The notes under the pieces: generated by a model | What the model was told of the DNA's origin: nothing | Seen by the model: the letters and a program-made list of their open reading frames with translations, nothing else | Database searches by the model: none | Part shown: piece after piece, positions 1 through 5,254 of the stretch | Position numbering within the stretch: the stretch's first letter is position 1 | Layout of the letters: each line of letters starts with the position of its first letter | Translations under genes and position numbers: made by a program | Source: a bacterium | Lineage (GTDB): Bacteria; Latescibacterota; Latescibacteria; Latescibacterales; Latescibacteraceae | Assembly (NCBI GenBank): GCA_021372535.1 | Contig: JAJFUH010000198.1 | Span: 1-5,600 of the forward strand | Reading direction: 5' to 3' | Length of the DNA stretch: 5,600 bases

Positions 1-121
1 AAGACTGGTTTGTTGATACGGGCACAAGGCACAAGGCATAAGTGATTCTCTTTCATCACCTTTTTTAATAACCCCGCAGGTATTCTTGTGCTTAAAAAAG
101 ACTGGTTCCCCGATTAAAGAT
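1..121 (+). repeat. Copy 1 of a 121-bp perfect direct repeat
   Basis: Bases 1-121 are identical to 236-356 (offset 235). The unit contains AAGACTGG, then TGTTGATACGGG, a three-heptad GGCAYAA block (21-41), a spacer with a remnant of the hairpin family (about 64-86), and AAGACTGGTTCCCCGATTAA near its end. Copy 1 begins at the window edge, so the true repeat may extend further left. It ends exactly in what is the loop of a hairpin in copy 2. No coding potential is visible. Confidence 0.95.
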
Positions 122-156
122 GTTGATACAGGCACAAGGCATAAGGCACAAGTGAT
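121..156 (+). repeat. Third, partial copy of the TGTTGATAC-heptad module
   Basis: Matches 11-45 and 246-280, starting with TGTTGATAC, followed by heptads GGCACAA, GGCATAA, GGCACAA (131-151) and AGTGAT. The heptad order differs from the other two copies (ACAA-ATAA-ACAA here, against ACAA-ACAA-ATAA), so the units have been shuffled or have mutated within the module. Confidence 0.85.
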
Positions 157-193
157 CCCCCTGTCCTTCGGACATCCCCCTTTTTAAGGGGGA
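157..193. repeat. Two small adjacent hairpins, GC-rich
   Basis: TGTCC-TTC-GGACA (162-174) forms a 5-bp stem. Next to it, a run of C (176-180) and a run of G (188-192) enclose TTTTTAA, forming a second stem-loop. The second is not followed by a U-tract on either strand, so it does not make a good terminator. It resembles C-run/G-run intergenic repeats seen in many draft genomes. Function unknown. Confidence 0.5.
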
Positions 194-230
194 ATGAACT
201 GTCTACGGCAGGCGGCGAGGATTTCTTATG
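194..230 (+). repeat. Degenerate copy of the hairpin repeat family (possible)
   Basis: GGCGAGGATTTCTTA (214-228) aligns with the right arm and 3' flank of the hairpin at 3374-3402 (TGCGAGGAATTCTTT), and GAACT at 195-199 matches the start of the family. The left arm is poorly conserved. I read this as a decayed member; the match is short and could be chance. Confidence 0.35.
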
Positions 231-235
231 TTTTA

Positions 236-356
236 AAGACTGGTTTGTTGATACGGGCACAAGGCACAAGGCATAAGTGATTCTCTTTCATCACCTTTTT
301 TAATAACCCCGCAGGTATTCTTGTGCTTAAAAAAGACTGGTTCCCCGATTAAAGAT
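236..356 (+). repeat. Copy 2 of the 121-bp perfect direct repeat
   Basis: Identical to 1-121. Unlike copy 1, it continues into TTCGGGGAA, which completes an 8-bp inverted repeat (341-348 with 357-364). Copy 2 therefore looks like the intact right end, while copy 1 is interrupted at that point by another TGTTGATAC/heptad block. Perfect identity over 121 bp of non-coding DNA implies recent duplication or gene conversion. Confidence 0.95.
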
Positions 357-364
357 TCGGGGAA
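341..364. repeat. Perfect 8-bp inverted repeat with 8-nt loop
   Basis: TTCCCCGA (341-348) and TCGGGGAA (357-364) are exact reverse complements around the loop TTAAAGAT. The 121-bp direct repeat ends in this loop. No U-tract follows directly, although a T-run lies at 383-389. Confidence 0.8.
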
Positions 365-407
365 GACGGCATAATATTGCAGTTTTTTTCTCCTTAATGC
401 CTCAGTA

Positions 408-470
408 CCTTTGTCCCCCTGTCCCTGTTTTCCCTTTGTCTCTTTGTCCCTTTGTCCCTCTGTTCCTGTC
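408..470 (+). repeat. Pyrimidine-rich low-complexity tract, CCCTTTGTC-like
   Basis: Repeated variants of CCTTTGTC, CCCTGT and TCTTTGTC make up this stretch, with almost no purine except single G residues. It lies beside the heptad array and probably grew by the same slippage-type process. It yields long open frames in several phases on both strands with very biased composition; none looks like a real protein. Confidence 0.75.
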
Positions 471-478
471 ATTATCTT

Positions 479-623
479 TTCCCCTTGTGCCTTATGCCTT
501 TTGCCTGTCTTTATCCGTTCCCCTTGTGCCTTGTGCCTTATGCCTTTTGCCTGTCTTTCTCTTTCCCCTTGTGCCTTATGCCTTGTGCCTGTCTTCATGC
601 CTTATGCCTTGTGCCTGTCTTTT
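479..623 (-). repeat. Heptad array: four blocks of (GGCAYAA)n
   Basis: Read on the minus strand the array is built of 7-bp units GGCACAA, GGCATAA and GGCAAAA, grouped in blocks introduced by AAGACA. Block spans on the plus strand are about 479-511 (3 units), 518-557 (4 units), 563-595 (3 units) and 597-623 (2-3 units). The array ends one base after the sialidase stop codon, so that gene's transcript would carry it as its 3' untranslated region. The same unit occurs on the opposite strand at 21-41, 131-151 and 256-276. Not a CRISPR: units are far too short and there are no unique spacers. Confidence 0.85.
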
Positions 624-624
624 C

Positions 625-1779
625 TCACTTATACAGCCAGTCTATTCGTATCTTTCGGATTCGGTGCGGGTTGAGGCCGTACATGTCCTTATTGGTGAGC
701 GAACCGGCGCAGTAGGCGAGCAGGACGCTGTCCCCGGTGAAATGTATCGCCGTATAACAGAAATGGCCGTCGAGGTCGCTCTCGATCATCTTCGCGATGG
801 GCCAGGTTTTGCCGCCGTCCTTTGAAATCGCGACAACGAGGGGATTTCGCCGCTTTTCAGCAAACGGGAACCGTCCCGAATGGTCGTTGTAGACCGCAAG
901 AAGATCGGATGTTCCGGGAATCATTTTGATGCTTGCCGGGGAAACGGGGGAAATCAGGCTTGTCGGTTCGGGCGCTGTCCATGTCTTCCCCCGATCGGTC
1001 GAACGGCAGCCGTACTGACAGCCCAGATCGGTCCGCGACCACGAGAACAGGGCGCCATCGCTCAGCTCGACCACACCGGGCTCCTGAAGCCCGCTCGTGG
1101 TGACAGCCGGAGCAGCCCACCATGTGTCCGCTTCGTACCAGGTTTCGCCCTCGTCATCGGACAGGTACCAGATGTCGATCGCGCGGTAATCCATGTCCTT
1201 CTGCCCCTTGCGGTAAATCGAGCGGTGGAAGGCAACGGGAACTATGAGGCGGCCCTCCGAAAGCTGGATCACACGGTCGTTGTTGAGGACGAAATATCCG
1301 GGCGTTTCGAACAGCATTCGCGGCTCGGACCACGTTTTCCCCTCGTCGGTCGATACCTGCATGCAGGGGCGGCAATCGTGAAAGCTGTTCTTGACGATAT
1401 AGAACAGGGCGATTTTCCCGCTCCGGAGGCGGAGGAACGAGACGCTCATGACATTCTGGTCGCCGTAGTTCTCGACGATGACACGGGGCTTTGCGGACCA
1501 TGTCGCGCCGCCGTCCCGCGACTCGATACCGGCAATTCGCGCAGCGCCGTGATCCGCCGCGCCGCCGTAGAACTGGGTATAGGCGTACAGAATGGAGCCA
1601 TCGCCAAGGGTGACGAACGAGCCTTCGGAGTTGCGGGGATATTCGGGCGTCGGATCGATCCTGAGCACGATTTCGTTGTCCGGCGACTGGGCATGAACGG
1701 GAGCGCTGAGGACACACAGAGCAGTGAGCGCGGTGAAAGTACAGCGGAAAAGCAGTGAGAAACGGGCTGCGACGGACAT
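625..1779 (-). CDS. Secreted sialidase-like (BNR/Asp-box) beta-propeller protein
   Basis: 384 aa from the chosen start. Residues 1-30 are a Sec signal peptide: basic start, hydrophobic core to about residue 26, probable cleavage after VHA at 30. The mature part has five Asp boxes (S-x-D-x-G-x-T-W) at 87-94, 143-150, 207-214, 260-267 and 319-326, spaced 53-64 residues apart, which fits a six-bladed sialidase-type propeller. Candidate active-site residues by analogy are Arg49 (EYPRNSEG), Glu233 (LQEPG), Arg249, Arg311 and Tyr342. The classic F/Y-R-I-P motif of GH33 is absent, so sialic acid cleavage is not assured; another exo-glycosidase or a sugar-binding role is possible. ATG at 1779 is preferred over ATG at 1839 because AGGAGG lies 7 nt upstream and it places the signal peptide at the N-terminus. 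The gene is divergent from the URO-D-like gene; its stop is immediately followed by the heptad array and no terminator is visible. Confidence 0.9.
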   Translation of the reverse strand: MSVAARFSLLFRCTFTALTALCVLSAPVHAQSPDNEIVLRIDPTPEYPRNSEGSFVTLGDGSILYAYTQFYGGAADHGAARIAGIESRDGGATWSAKPRVIVENYGDQNVMSVSFLRLRSGKIALFYIVKNSFHDCRPCMQVSTDEGKTWSEPRMLFETPGYFVLNNDRVIQLSEGRLIVPVAFHRSIYRKGQKDMDYRAIDIWYLSDDEGETWYEADTWWAAPAVTTSGLQEPGVVELSDGALFSWSRTDLGCQYGCRSTDRGKTWTAPEPTSLISPVSPASIKMIPGTSDLLAVYNDHSGRFPFAEKRRNPLVVAISKDGGKTWPIAKMIESDLDGHFCYTAIHFTGDSVLLAYCAGSLTNKDMYGLNPHRIRKIRIDWLYK

Positions 1780-1786
1780 GATTCTC

Positions 1787-1792
1787 CCTCCT
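1787..1792 (-). promoter_or_regulatory. Shine-Dalgarno AGGAGG for the sialidase-like gene
   Basis: CCTCCT on the plus strand reads AGGAGG on the minus strand, 7 nt before ATG at 1779. It fixes the start 20 codons inside the longest open frame. Confidence 0.85.
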
Positions 1793-1809
1793 CGTCGATG
1801 TATGTTCAG

Positions 1810-1839
1810 AATATCCTTGTTTTTATCGGGCAATTTCAA
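1810..1839 (-). promoter_or_regulatory. Weak sigma70-like promoter candidate for the sialidase-like gene
   Basis: On the minus strand TTGAAA (1834-1839) and GATATT (1810-1815) are separated by 18 bp. The -35 has five of six consensus bases, the -10 only a partial match. It would start transcription about 25 nt before the start codon. AT-rich context makes chance matches likely. Confidence 0.25.
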
Positions 1840-1905
1840 TAAATAGCATCCGAGCGGTTATTTCAATATATTTTGCAGTGTTGTACTATTTTTCATGTAG
1901 TCCGA

Positions 1906-1921
1906 ATAATTCATGAATTAT
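1906..1921. repeat. 16-bp perfect palindrome, core TAATTCATGAATTA
   Basis: ATAATTCATGAATTAT is self-complementary over all 16 bases. The 14-bp core is identical to the palindrome at 3507-3526, whose outer bases differ but still pair. It lies directly against a CGGATT repeat. Confidence 0.8.
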
Positions 1922-1969
1922 AATAGAACGCGGATTTACACGGATTAGGCGGATTTACGCGGATTTGTT
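1922..1969 (+). repeat. CGGATT-periodic dispersed repeat, copy A
   Basis: AATAGAACGCGGATTT followed by CGGATT units at 1931, 1941, 1950 and 1960 (steps of 10, 9 and 10 bp, about one helical turn). About 85% identical to 3431-3479. I recall similar ACGCGGATTTACGCGGATT sequence as an intergenic repeat in many draft bacterial genomes, but have not verified this here. Function unknown. Confidence 0.8.
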
Positions 1970-1997
1970 TTTATTTCTTTTTTTAATATCAACGAAT

Positions 1998-2027
1998 GAA
2001 CTACCCCGGAGTGAACTCCGAGGTATC
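1998..2027 (+). repeat. Intergenic hairpin repeat family, copy H1
   Basis: TACCCCGGAG (2002-2011), loop TGAA, CTCCGAGGTA (2016-2025): a 10-bp stem with one C-A mismatch. Flanks GAAC and TC are shared with copies H2 and H3. It ends 44 nt before the URO-D-like start codon, so it may lie in the 5' leader of that mRNA. No U-tract follows. Confidence 0.8.
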
Positions 2028-2059
2028 ACTCATATCAATTAAAATCGTCCTGATTTTAC

Positions 2060-2064
2060 GGGGG
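2060..2064 (+). promoter_or_regulatory. G-rich ribosome binding site for the URO-D-like gene
   Basis: GGGGG ends 7 nt before ATG at 2072. The next in-frame ATG (2087) would lie 22 nt away, so the first ATG is preferred, although family members often begin near the MTPRER segment encoded from 2087. Confidence 0.45.
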
Positions 2065-2071
2065 CACATCA

Positions 2072-3193
2072 ATGCCTTGTACACCCATGACGCCGAGAGA
2101 GCGGATACTGGCCGTACTGCGGGGCGAAACGCCCGATGTCGTCCCGTGGTTCGCGGACCTGTCGCACTGGTTCAACGCCGGACACAACCGCCGTTTCATT
2201 CCTTCCGCCGGGAAAGAGCTCGATTACGAGATGATCGATTTCTACAAGGAGGTCGGGGCAGGAATTTACATCGAGCTCGGCACCATCCTCGATACGGTGT
2301 ATGACGGCGATGTGGAGGAAACCCAGCACATCGATGGCGATCGTTTCACGTGGACGCTCCGGACGCCTGTCGGGGAGCTGCAGGAGCTCCGGGTGTTCAA
2401 CGGGGACAGCTTTTCGTGGGACATCGCCAAACGGATGGTGGAAAACATCGGTGACCTCGACATCATCCGTTACGCGGTCGAGCGGCGACGGTTCATACCC
2501 CGTTTCGACCGGTATGCGAAGATGGTCGAAGCATGCGGCGAGCACGGGCTTCCGTACGGTTATGGCGTTCCGTACAGCGGGCTCGGATTTTTCATTTCGC
2601 GGTTCATGGGAATCGAGAAAACGATCTACGCCCTCTACGACGAACCCGAAAAAATGGCCGGGATCATCGGGCTCATCAATACGGTCAACCTCCGGGGCAT
2701 GGAGCTTATCTGCCAGTCGCCCGCCGAGGTGATCATCGTTTCCGACAACCTGTCGAGCGATATCCAGACGCCCTCTCTCTTCAACCGCTACAGCGCCCCG
2801 TATTATACGCAGGCAGCCGGAATGGTTCACCGCGCCGGGAAATACTTCGCTGCGCACCTCGATGGCCGTGTCCGGGGGCTCCTCGCCTGCCTTAAGGACT
2901 GCGGCGTCGATATCGCCGATGCGGTCACACCCAGGCCGACCGGCGACCTGACACCCGCCGAAATACGCGCGGAAGGCGGGAAGGATATTGTCCTTTCGGG
3001 AGGCGTTTCCCCCGTTTTCTGGTCATCACAGGTGCCGGAGAAGGATTTCATCGCCCATGTGAAGGAATGGCTCGCCCTGAAAGCGGTCTGCCCCCGGCTT
3101 ATCATGTCGGACGGCGACCAGACTCCTCCGTGGACCCCTGTAAGCCGTATCAGGCTCATGAAAGAGCTTGTCGGGGAATACGGGCGGTACTGA
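2072..3193 (+). CDS. Uroporphyrinogen decarboxylase (URO-D) superfamily protein, not HemE
   Basis: 373 aa, no signal peptide, probably cytoplasmic. The N-terminus (TPRERILAVLRGETPDVVPW, 7-26) is the usual opening of URO-D-like proteins. Later family features are AHLDG (251-255) followed by a helix with GVDIADAV (268-275), a P-x-P-T-G-D-L-T-P stretch (277-285), and LSGGVSP (298-304). True HemE signatures such as the N-terminal RPVWxMRQAGRY are missing. The zinc H-x-C of MtaA/CmuA-type methyltransferases is H252-L-D254 here, and the usual later Cys is replaced around GGVSP, so a canonical zinc-thiol methyltransferase is unlikely. Substrate and reaction are unknown. No corrinoid protein or partner methyltransferase gene lies within the window. 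It is divergent from the sialidase-like gene and has hairpin repeats on both sides. Confidence 0.88.
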   Translation: MPCTPMTPRERILAVLRGETPDVVPWFADLSHWFNAGHNRRFIPSAGKELDYEMIDFYKEVGAGIYIELGTILDTVYDGDVEETQHIDGDRFTWTLRTPVGELQELRVFNGDSFSWDIAKRMVENIGDLDIIRYAVERRRFIPRFDRYAKMVEACGEHGLPYGYGVPYSGLGFFISRFMGIEKTIYALYDEPEKMAGIIGLINTVNLRGMELICQSPAEVIIVSDNLSSDIQTPSLFNRYSAPYYTQAAGMVHRAGKYFAAHLDGRVRGLLACLKDCGVDIADAVTPRPTGDLTPAEIRAEGGKDIVLSGGVSPVFWSSQVPEKDFIAHVKEWLALKAVCPRLIMSDGDQTPPWTPVSRIRLMKELVGEYGRY

Positions 3194-3218
3194 GACTTTC
3201 CGGAACGAATCACCTGAT

Positions 3219-3249
3219 GAACTACCCCGCAGCAAAGCTGCGAAGTATC
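3219..3249 (+). repeat. Intergenic hairpin repeat family, copy H2
   Basis: TACCCCGCAGC (3223-3233), loop AAA, GCTGCGAAGTA (3237-3247): an 11-bp stem with two C-A mismatches. The inner stem sequence differs from H1 and H3 (GCAGC/GCTGC in place of GGAG/CTCC) yet remains paired. It begins 26 nt after the URO-D-like stop codon. There is no U-tract, so it is more like a 3' end protector or REP-type element than a terminator. Confidence 0.8.
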
Positions 3250-3253
3250 TGAT

Positions 3254-3374
3254 AAGGCCCCCTAACCCTCAATCCCTTTCCCCCTGAAGTGGGCAAGGGA
3301 AGTCGCTGTGACTCCGGTAGTTACCTGCCCCCGGTACGGGGAAGGTGTCACAAAGCGAAGGAAAGGGGCTTTTT
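3254..3374. repeat. MITE-like folded element, about 120 bp
   Basis: Nested complementary arms are visible: AAGGCCCC (3254-3261) with GGGGCTTT (3365-3372, one G-U); CCCTTTCC (3274-3281) with GGAAAGGG (3360-3367); TCGCT (3303-3307) with AGCGA (3354-3358) continuing GTGAC (3308-3312) with GTCAC (3347-3351); ACCT (3323-3326) with AGGT (3343-3346); CCCCG (3329-3333) with CGGGG (3337-3341). An alternative local hairpin uses TCCCTT (3273-3278) with AAGGGA (3295-3300). The right end GGGGC followed by five T could terminate plus-strand transcription from the URO-D-like gene. No open frame inside. No clear target-site duplication found. Confidence 0.65.
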
Positions 3375-3402
3375 ACTCCACAGCAAGCTGCGAGGAATTC
3401 TT
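3374..3402 (+). repeat. Decayed hairpin repeat, copy H4
   Basis: TACTCCACAGC-AA-GCTGCGAGGAATTC aligns with H2 over most of its length, but the loop has lost one base and several outer pairs are broken. It sits directly right of the folded element at 3254-3374 in the same orientation as H2, so the element is bracketed by two family members. Confidence 0.6.
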
Positions 3403-3430
3403 TTGATTAAACCGACCTGTTCATACATTT

Positions 3431-3479
3431 AATAGAACGCGGATTCTCGTGGATCGGGCAGATTTACGCGGATTTTGTT
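3431..3479 (+). repeat. CGGATT-periodic dispersed repeat, copy B
   Basis: Begins AATAGAACGCGGATT like copy A (1922-1969), with about seven substitutions and one inserted T across the rest. CGGATT-like units lie at 3440, 3450, 3459 and 3469, the same 10-9-10 spacing as in copy A. Confidence 0.8.
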
Positions 3480-3506
3480 ATCGTACCTAACCGATGTGAC
3501 ATTGCA

Positions 3507-3526
3507 GGGTAATTCATGAATTACCC
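3507..3526. repeat. 20-bp perfect palindrome GGGTAATTCATGAATTACCC
   Basis: Self-complementary over all 20 bases and shares the 14-bp core with 1906-1921. The outer bases differ (GGG..CCC here, A..T there) but stay complementary, as expected if the DNA or RNA fold rather than the sequence is kept. Confidence 0.85.
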
Positions 3527-3534
3527 ATGCAATT

Positions 3535-3553
3535 CCGTGTCTTTGTGGTGAAA
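3535..3553 (+). repeat. CCGTGTCTTTGTGGTGAAA fragment, probable dispersed repeat
   Basis: This 19-mer resembles a short sequence I recall from intergenic repeats in many unrelated draft genomes, often near CGGATT-type repeats as here. There is only one copy in the window, so the call rests on memory and position. Confidence 0.3.
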
Positions 3554-3649
3554 TATTTTTATGCAGGATAAGGGCAGGGAATTCAACAGATCGGCGGAGA
3601 GAAAACAGCTTCCGTCATGGAGCGATTGAAATACCGGCCACGAAAATGC

Positions 3650-3677
3650 TTGTCTTCAAAACGCTTCATGATATATT
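3650..3677 (+). promoter_or_regulatory. Sigma70-like promoter candidate for the DUF362 gene
   Basis: TTGTCT (3650-3655) and TATATT (3672-3677) are separated by 16 bp; matches to consensus are four of six and five of six. Transcription would start near 3684, giving a leader of about 60 nt that includes a small GCAGG-AC-CCTGC inverted repeat (3694-3705). Confidence 0.4.
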
Positions 3678-3732
3678 TGTGAAAAGCGCATCAGCAGGAC
3701 CCTGCCGTGTTGCACTTAAAAGTTGAAACTAC

Positions 3733-3737
3733 GGGAG
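3733..3737 (+). promoter_or_regulatory. Shine-Dalgarno GGGAG for the DUF362 gene
   Basis: GGGAG ends 6 nt before ATG at 3744. This selects ATG 3744 over the in-frame TTG at 3723, which would place seven extra residues before the Tat motif and would have this site inside the coding region. Confidence 0.8.
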
Positions 3738-3743
3738 TTTACC

Positions 3744-5246
3744 ATGAAGAGACGTACATTTTTATCGGTTGCCGCCGGAGCGTTTATTGCCGCGCAAACG
3801 TGGGTGAGACGTGTCTGGAGTGCTGTCAATGAAAGGGATATTTCGGTTGATTATACGACGAAACCCGGTAAAACAACGGGAATGAGCATAAGCGATGTAT
3901 GCAAAATTCTGGACGAAGGCGAAAAAAACAATATCCCTCCCGTTCTCCGCGAAGAGATACTCGATAATCCGGAGGCGGTATTTATCATTTATCCGGAAAT
4001 AAAAACCGAAAAGGATGAAAACGGCAGATTGAAACCGGTGCCCGATCAGATGGAACGTTTCGGGCGCAGGGTGTCGGAGCTTGTATTCCGCAAGGGCACG
4101 GAAAAACGGGGCAGAACATACATAAATCCGAACATGGTCAGTTTAGGCGGAAAAGTTACAGACTGTTACGGCGGCATTGTTCATCCCTATTTTACGGTCG
4201 GTATGGTGGACGGACTGCGCAACATAGGCAACAACAATGTGGCTGCGGGAATGCGCGGCGCAGTCAAACGCGAACACGTCGTCGCGAGCGGGTTTCAGGA
4301 GCTGCTCGATGCCCATCATCTCCCGCTTATCGATGCCAACATCATGAATTTCAGTGATTACTCACCCTCCGATCTGATATGGAACGAAAATCCCGAAGGT
4401 ATTGTGGCGCGACGGTCGCCTACGTACAAACCGGCCTTTCAGAAAGGTACAACATTCATCAATGTAGCCCACGCAAATAATCAATGGTGCGCACAGCTTT
4501 CACTCACGGTCAAAAACCTCATGGGTATCATGCCCAATGTCTACGGTCATATCTGCGACTCATGGTGCACACTGGATATATGGCACCCGGGAATAATGAA
4601 TGATTTCAACCCCGATTTCAGGTCTCTCATAGAGAAATCCTTCGTCAAACATGGGAATATGGGTTATAAACACTGGGATTCCGGAGGCTTCTATAAAGAA
4701 TATAAAGCCAAGGGCGGTTACAATGAATTCATGAAGGTTCATGACGACTACCTGAAAAGGTACAGGAATACCGAAACCTTCACCGTGAATCTGCTCACGA
4801 AGGAGGGTATCGACTACCGTAAGGCAACCGGAATCACGGAAGAACAAAAGAAAGCGCTCTATAAAATATATGATTTTGCCGATAACCGGATATTCTGGGA
4901 AGAGCAATGGGCGCAGAGGATGTGCGACTGCCTCCAGGGTATGCCGGAACCCTCTGTCAATATGGTGGAAGGTGTGTTCAAGGACAGGGATGTCCTGAAC
5001 CTGTTCACTGTCGGCCGTTCACGGGTCTCGGTGGATGCGGTCACCTGCTGGCTTATGGGACATGATCCCCGCGAAATGCCTTCACTGAGAATCTTCAACG
5101 AGCGCGGGCTGGGAAACAATGATATCGAAAAGATTCCTGTCTACACACTGGATGAAAAAGGCGTTAAAAAGGTGAACGATTACCGTGACCTGAAACGCGC
5201 CTCCATAGATATCTACGACTATGAAAGAAATATAAAAAGGATGTAA
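3744..5246 (+). CDS. Tat-exported DUF362 domain protein
   Basis: 500 aa. The N-terminus MKRRTFLSVAAGAF is a twin-arginine signal (Arg3-Arg4, Phe6, Leu7), with likely processing near WSA (25-27), so the protein is probably folded before export to the periplasm. The DUF362 region runs from about 125 to 458: TYINPN (125-130), GIVHPYFTVGMVDGLR (134-149), INVAHANNQWCAQLSLTVKN (229-248) leading into LMGIMP (249-254), and SVDAVTCWLMGHDP (419-432) with FNERGLGNND (441-450). The last two blocks are the most recognisable parts of the family. No CxxCxxC ferredoxin motif is present, although some DUF362 proteins carry one. Cysteines are at 53, 131, 239, 261, 265, 384, 386 and 425; C261-x3-C265 and C384-x-C386 could bind a metal. 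The biochemical function of DUF362 proteins is poorly known. Codon choice looks more AT-rich (AAA, GAA, ATA frequent) than in the two upstream genes. Hairpin H3 follows the stop by 8 nt. Confidence 0.85.
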   Translation: MKRRTFLSVAAGAFIAAQTWVRRVWSAVNERDISVDYTTKPGKTTGMSISDVCKILDEGEKNNIPPVLREEILDNPEAVFIIYPEIKTEKDENGRLKPVPDQMERFGRRVSELVFRKGTEKRGRTYINPNMVSLGGKVTDCYGGIVHPYFTVGMVDGLRNIGNNNVAAGMRGAVKREHVVASGFQELLDAHHLPLIDANIMNFSDYSPSDLIWNENPEGIVARRSPTYKPAFQKGTTFINVAHANNQWCAQLSLTVKNLMGIMPNVYGHICDSWCTLDIWHPGIMNDFNPDFRSLIEKSFVKHGNMGYKHWDSGGFYKEYKAKGGYNEFMKVHDDYLKRYRNTETFTVNLLTKEGIDYRKATGITEEQKKALYKIYDFADNRIFWEEQWAQRMCDCLQGMPEPSVNMVEGVFKDRDVLNLFTVGRSRVSVDAVTCWLMGHDPREMPSLRIFNERGLGNNDIEKIPVYTLDEKGVKKVNDYRDLKRASIDIYDYERNIKRM

Positions 5247-5254
5247 TACCGGCT

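Noticed and set aside
233-598. 121-residue minus-strand open frame with repeated RHKAQG
   Set aside because: It is the translation of the heptad array and low-complexity tract (three heptads give seven codons). Composition is extreme, no domain is recognisable, and other frames across the array are equally open.
479-623. Heptad array as a CRISPR array
   Set aside because: Units are 7 bp with no unique spacers of uniform length, and no cas gene is nearby.
397-825. Plus-strand open frames rich in Cys, Leu and Pro across the array
   Set aside because: They are the opposite strand of the same low-complexity DNA, run into the sialidase-like gene, and have no supporting start signal.
880-1758. 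292-residue plus-strand open frame opposite the sialidase-like gene
   Set aside because: Antisense shadow in GC-rich DNA. The minus-strand frame has five Asp boxes, a signal peptide and AGGAGG; this one shows no family motif.
1780-1839. Upstream ATG (1839) as start of the sialidase-like gene
   Set aside because: It adds 20 polar residues before an otherwise normal signal peptide, and the best Shine-Dalgarno lies inside that extension, right before the ATG at 1779.
2069-2857. 262-residue minus-strand open frame opposite the URO-D-like gene
   Set aside because: Antisense shadow; the plus-strand product matches a known family along its whole length.
3723-3743. TTG start for the DUF362 gene
   Set aside because: GGGAG lies inside this extension and correctly spaced before ATG 3744, which also puts the twin-arginine motif at residues 3-4.
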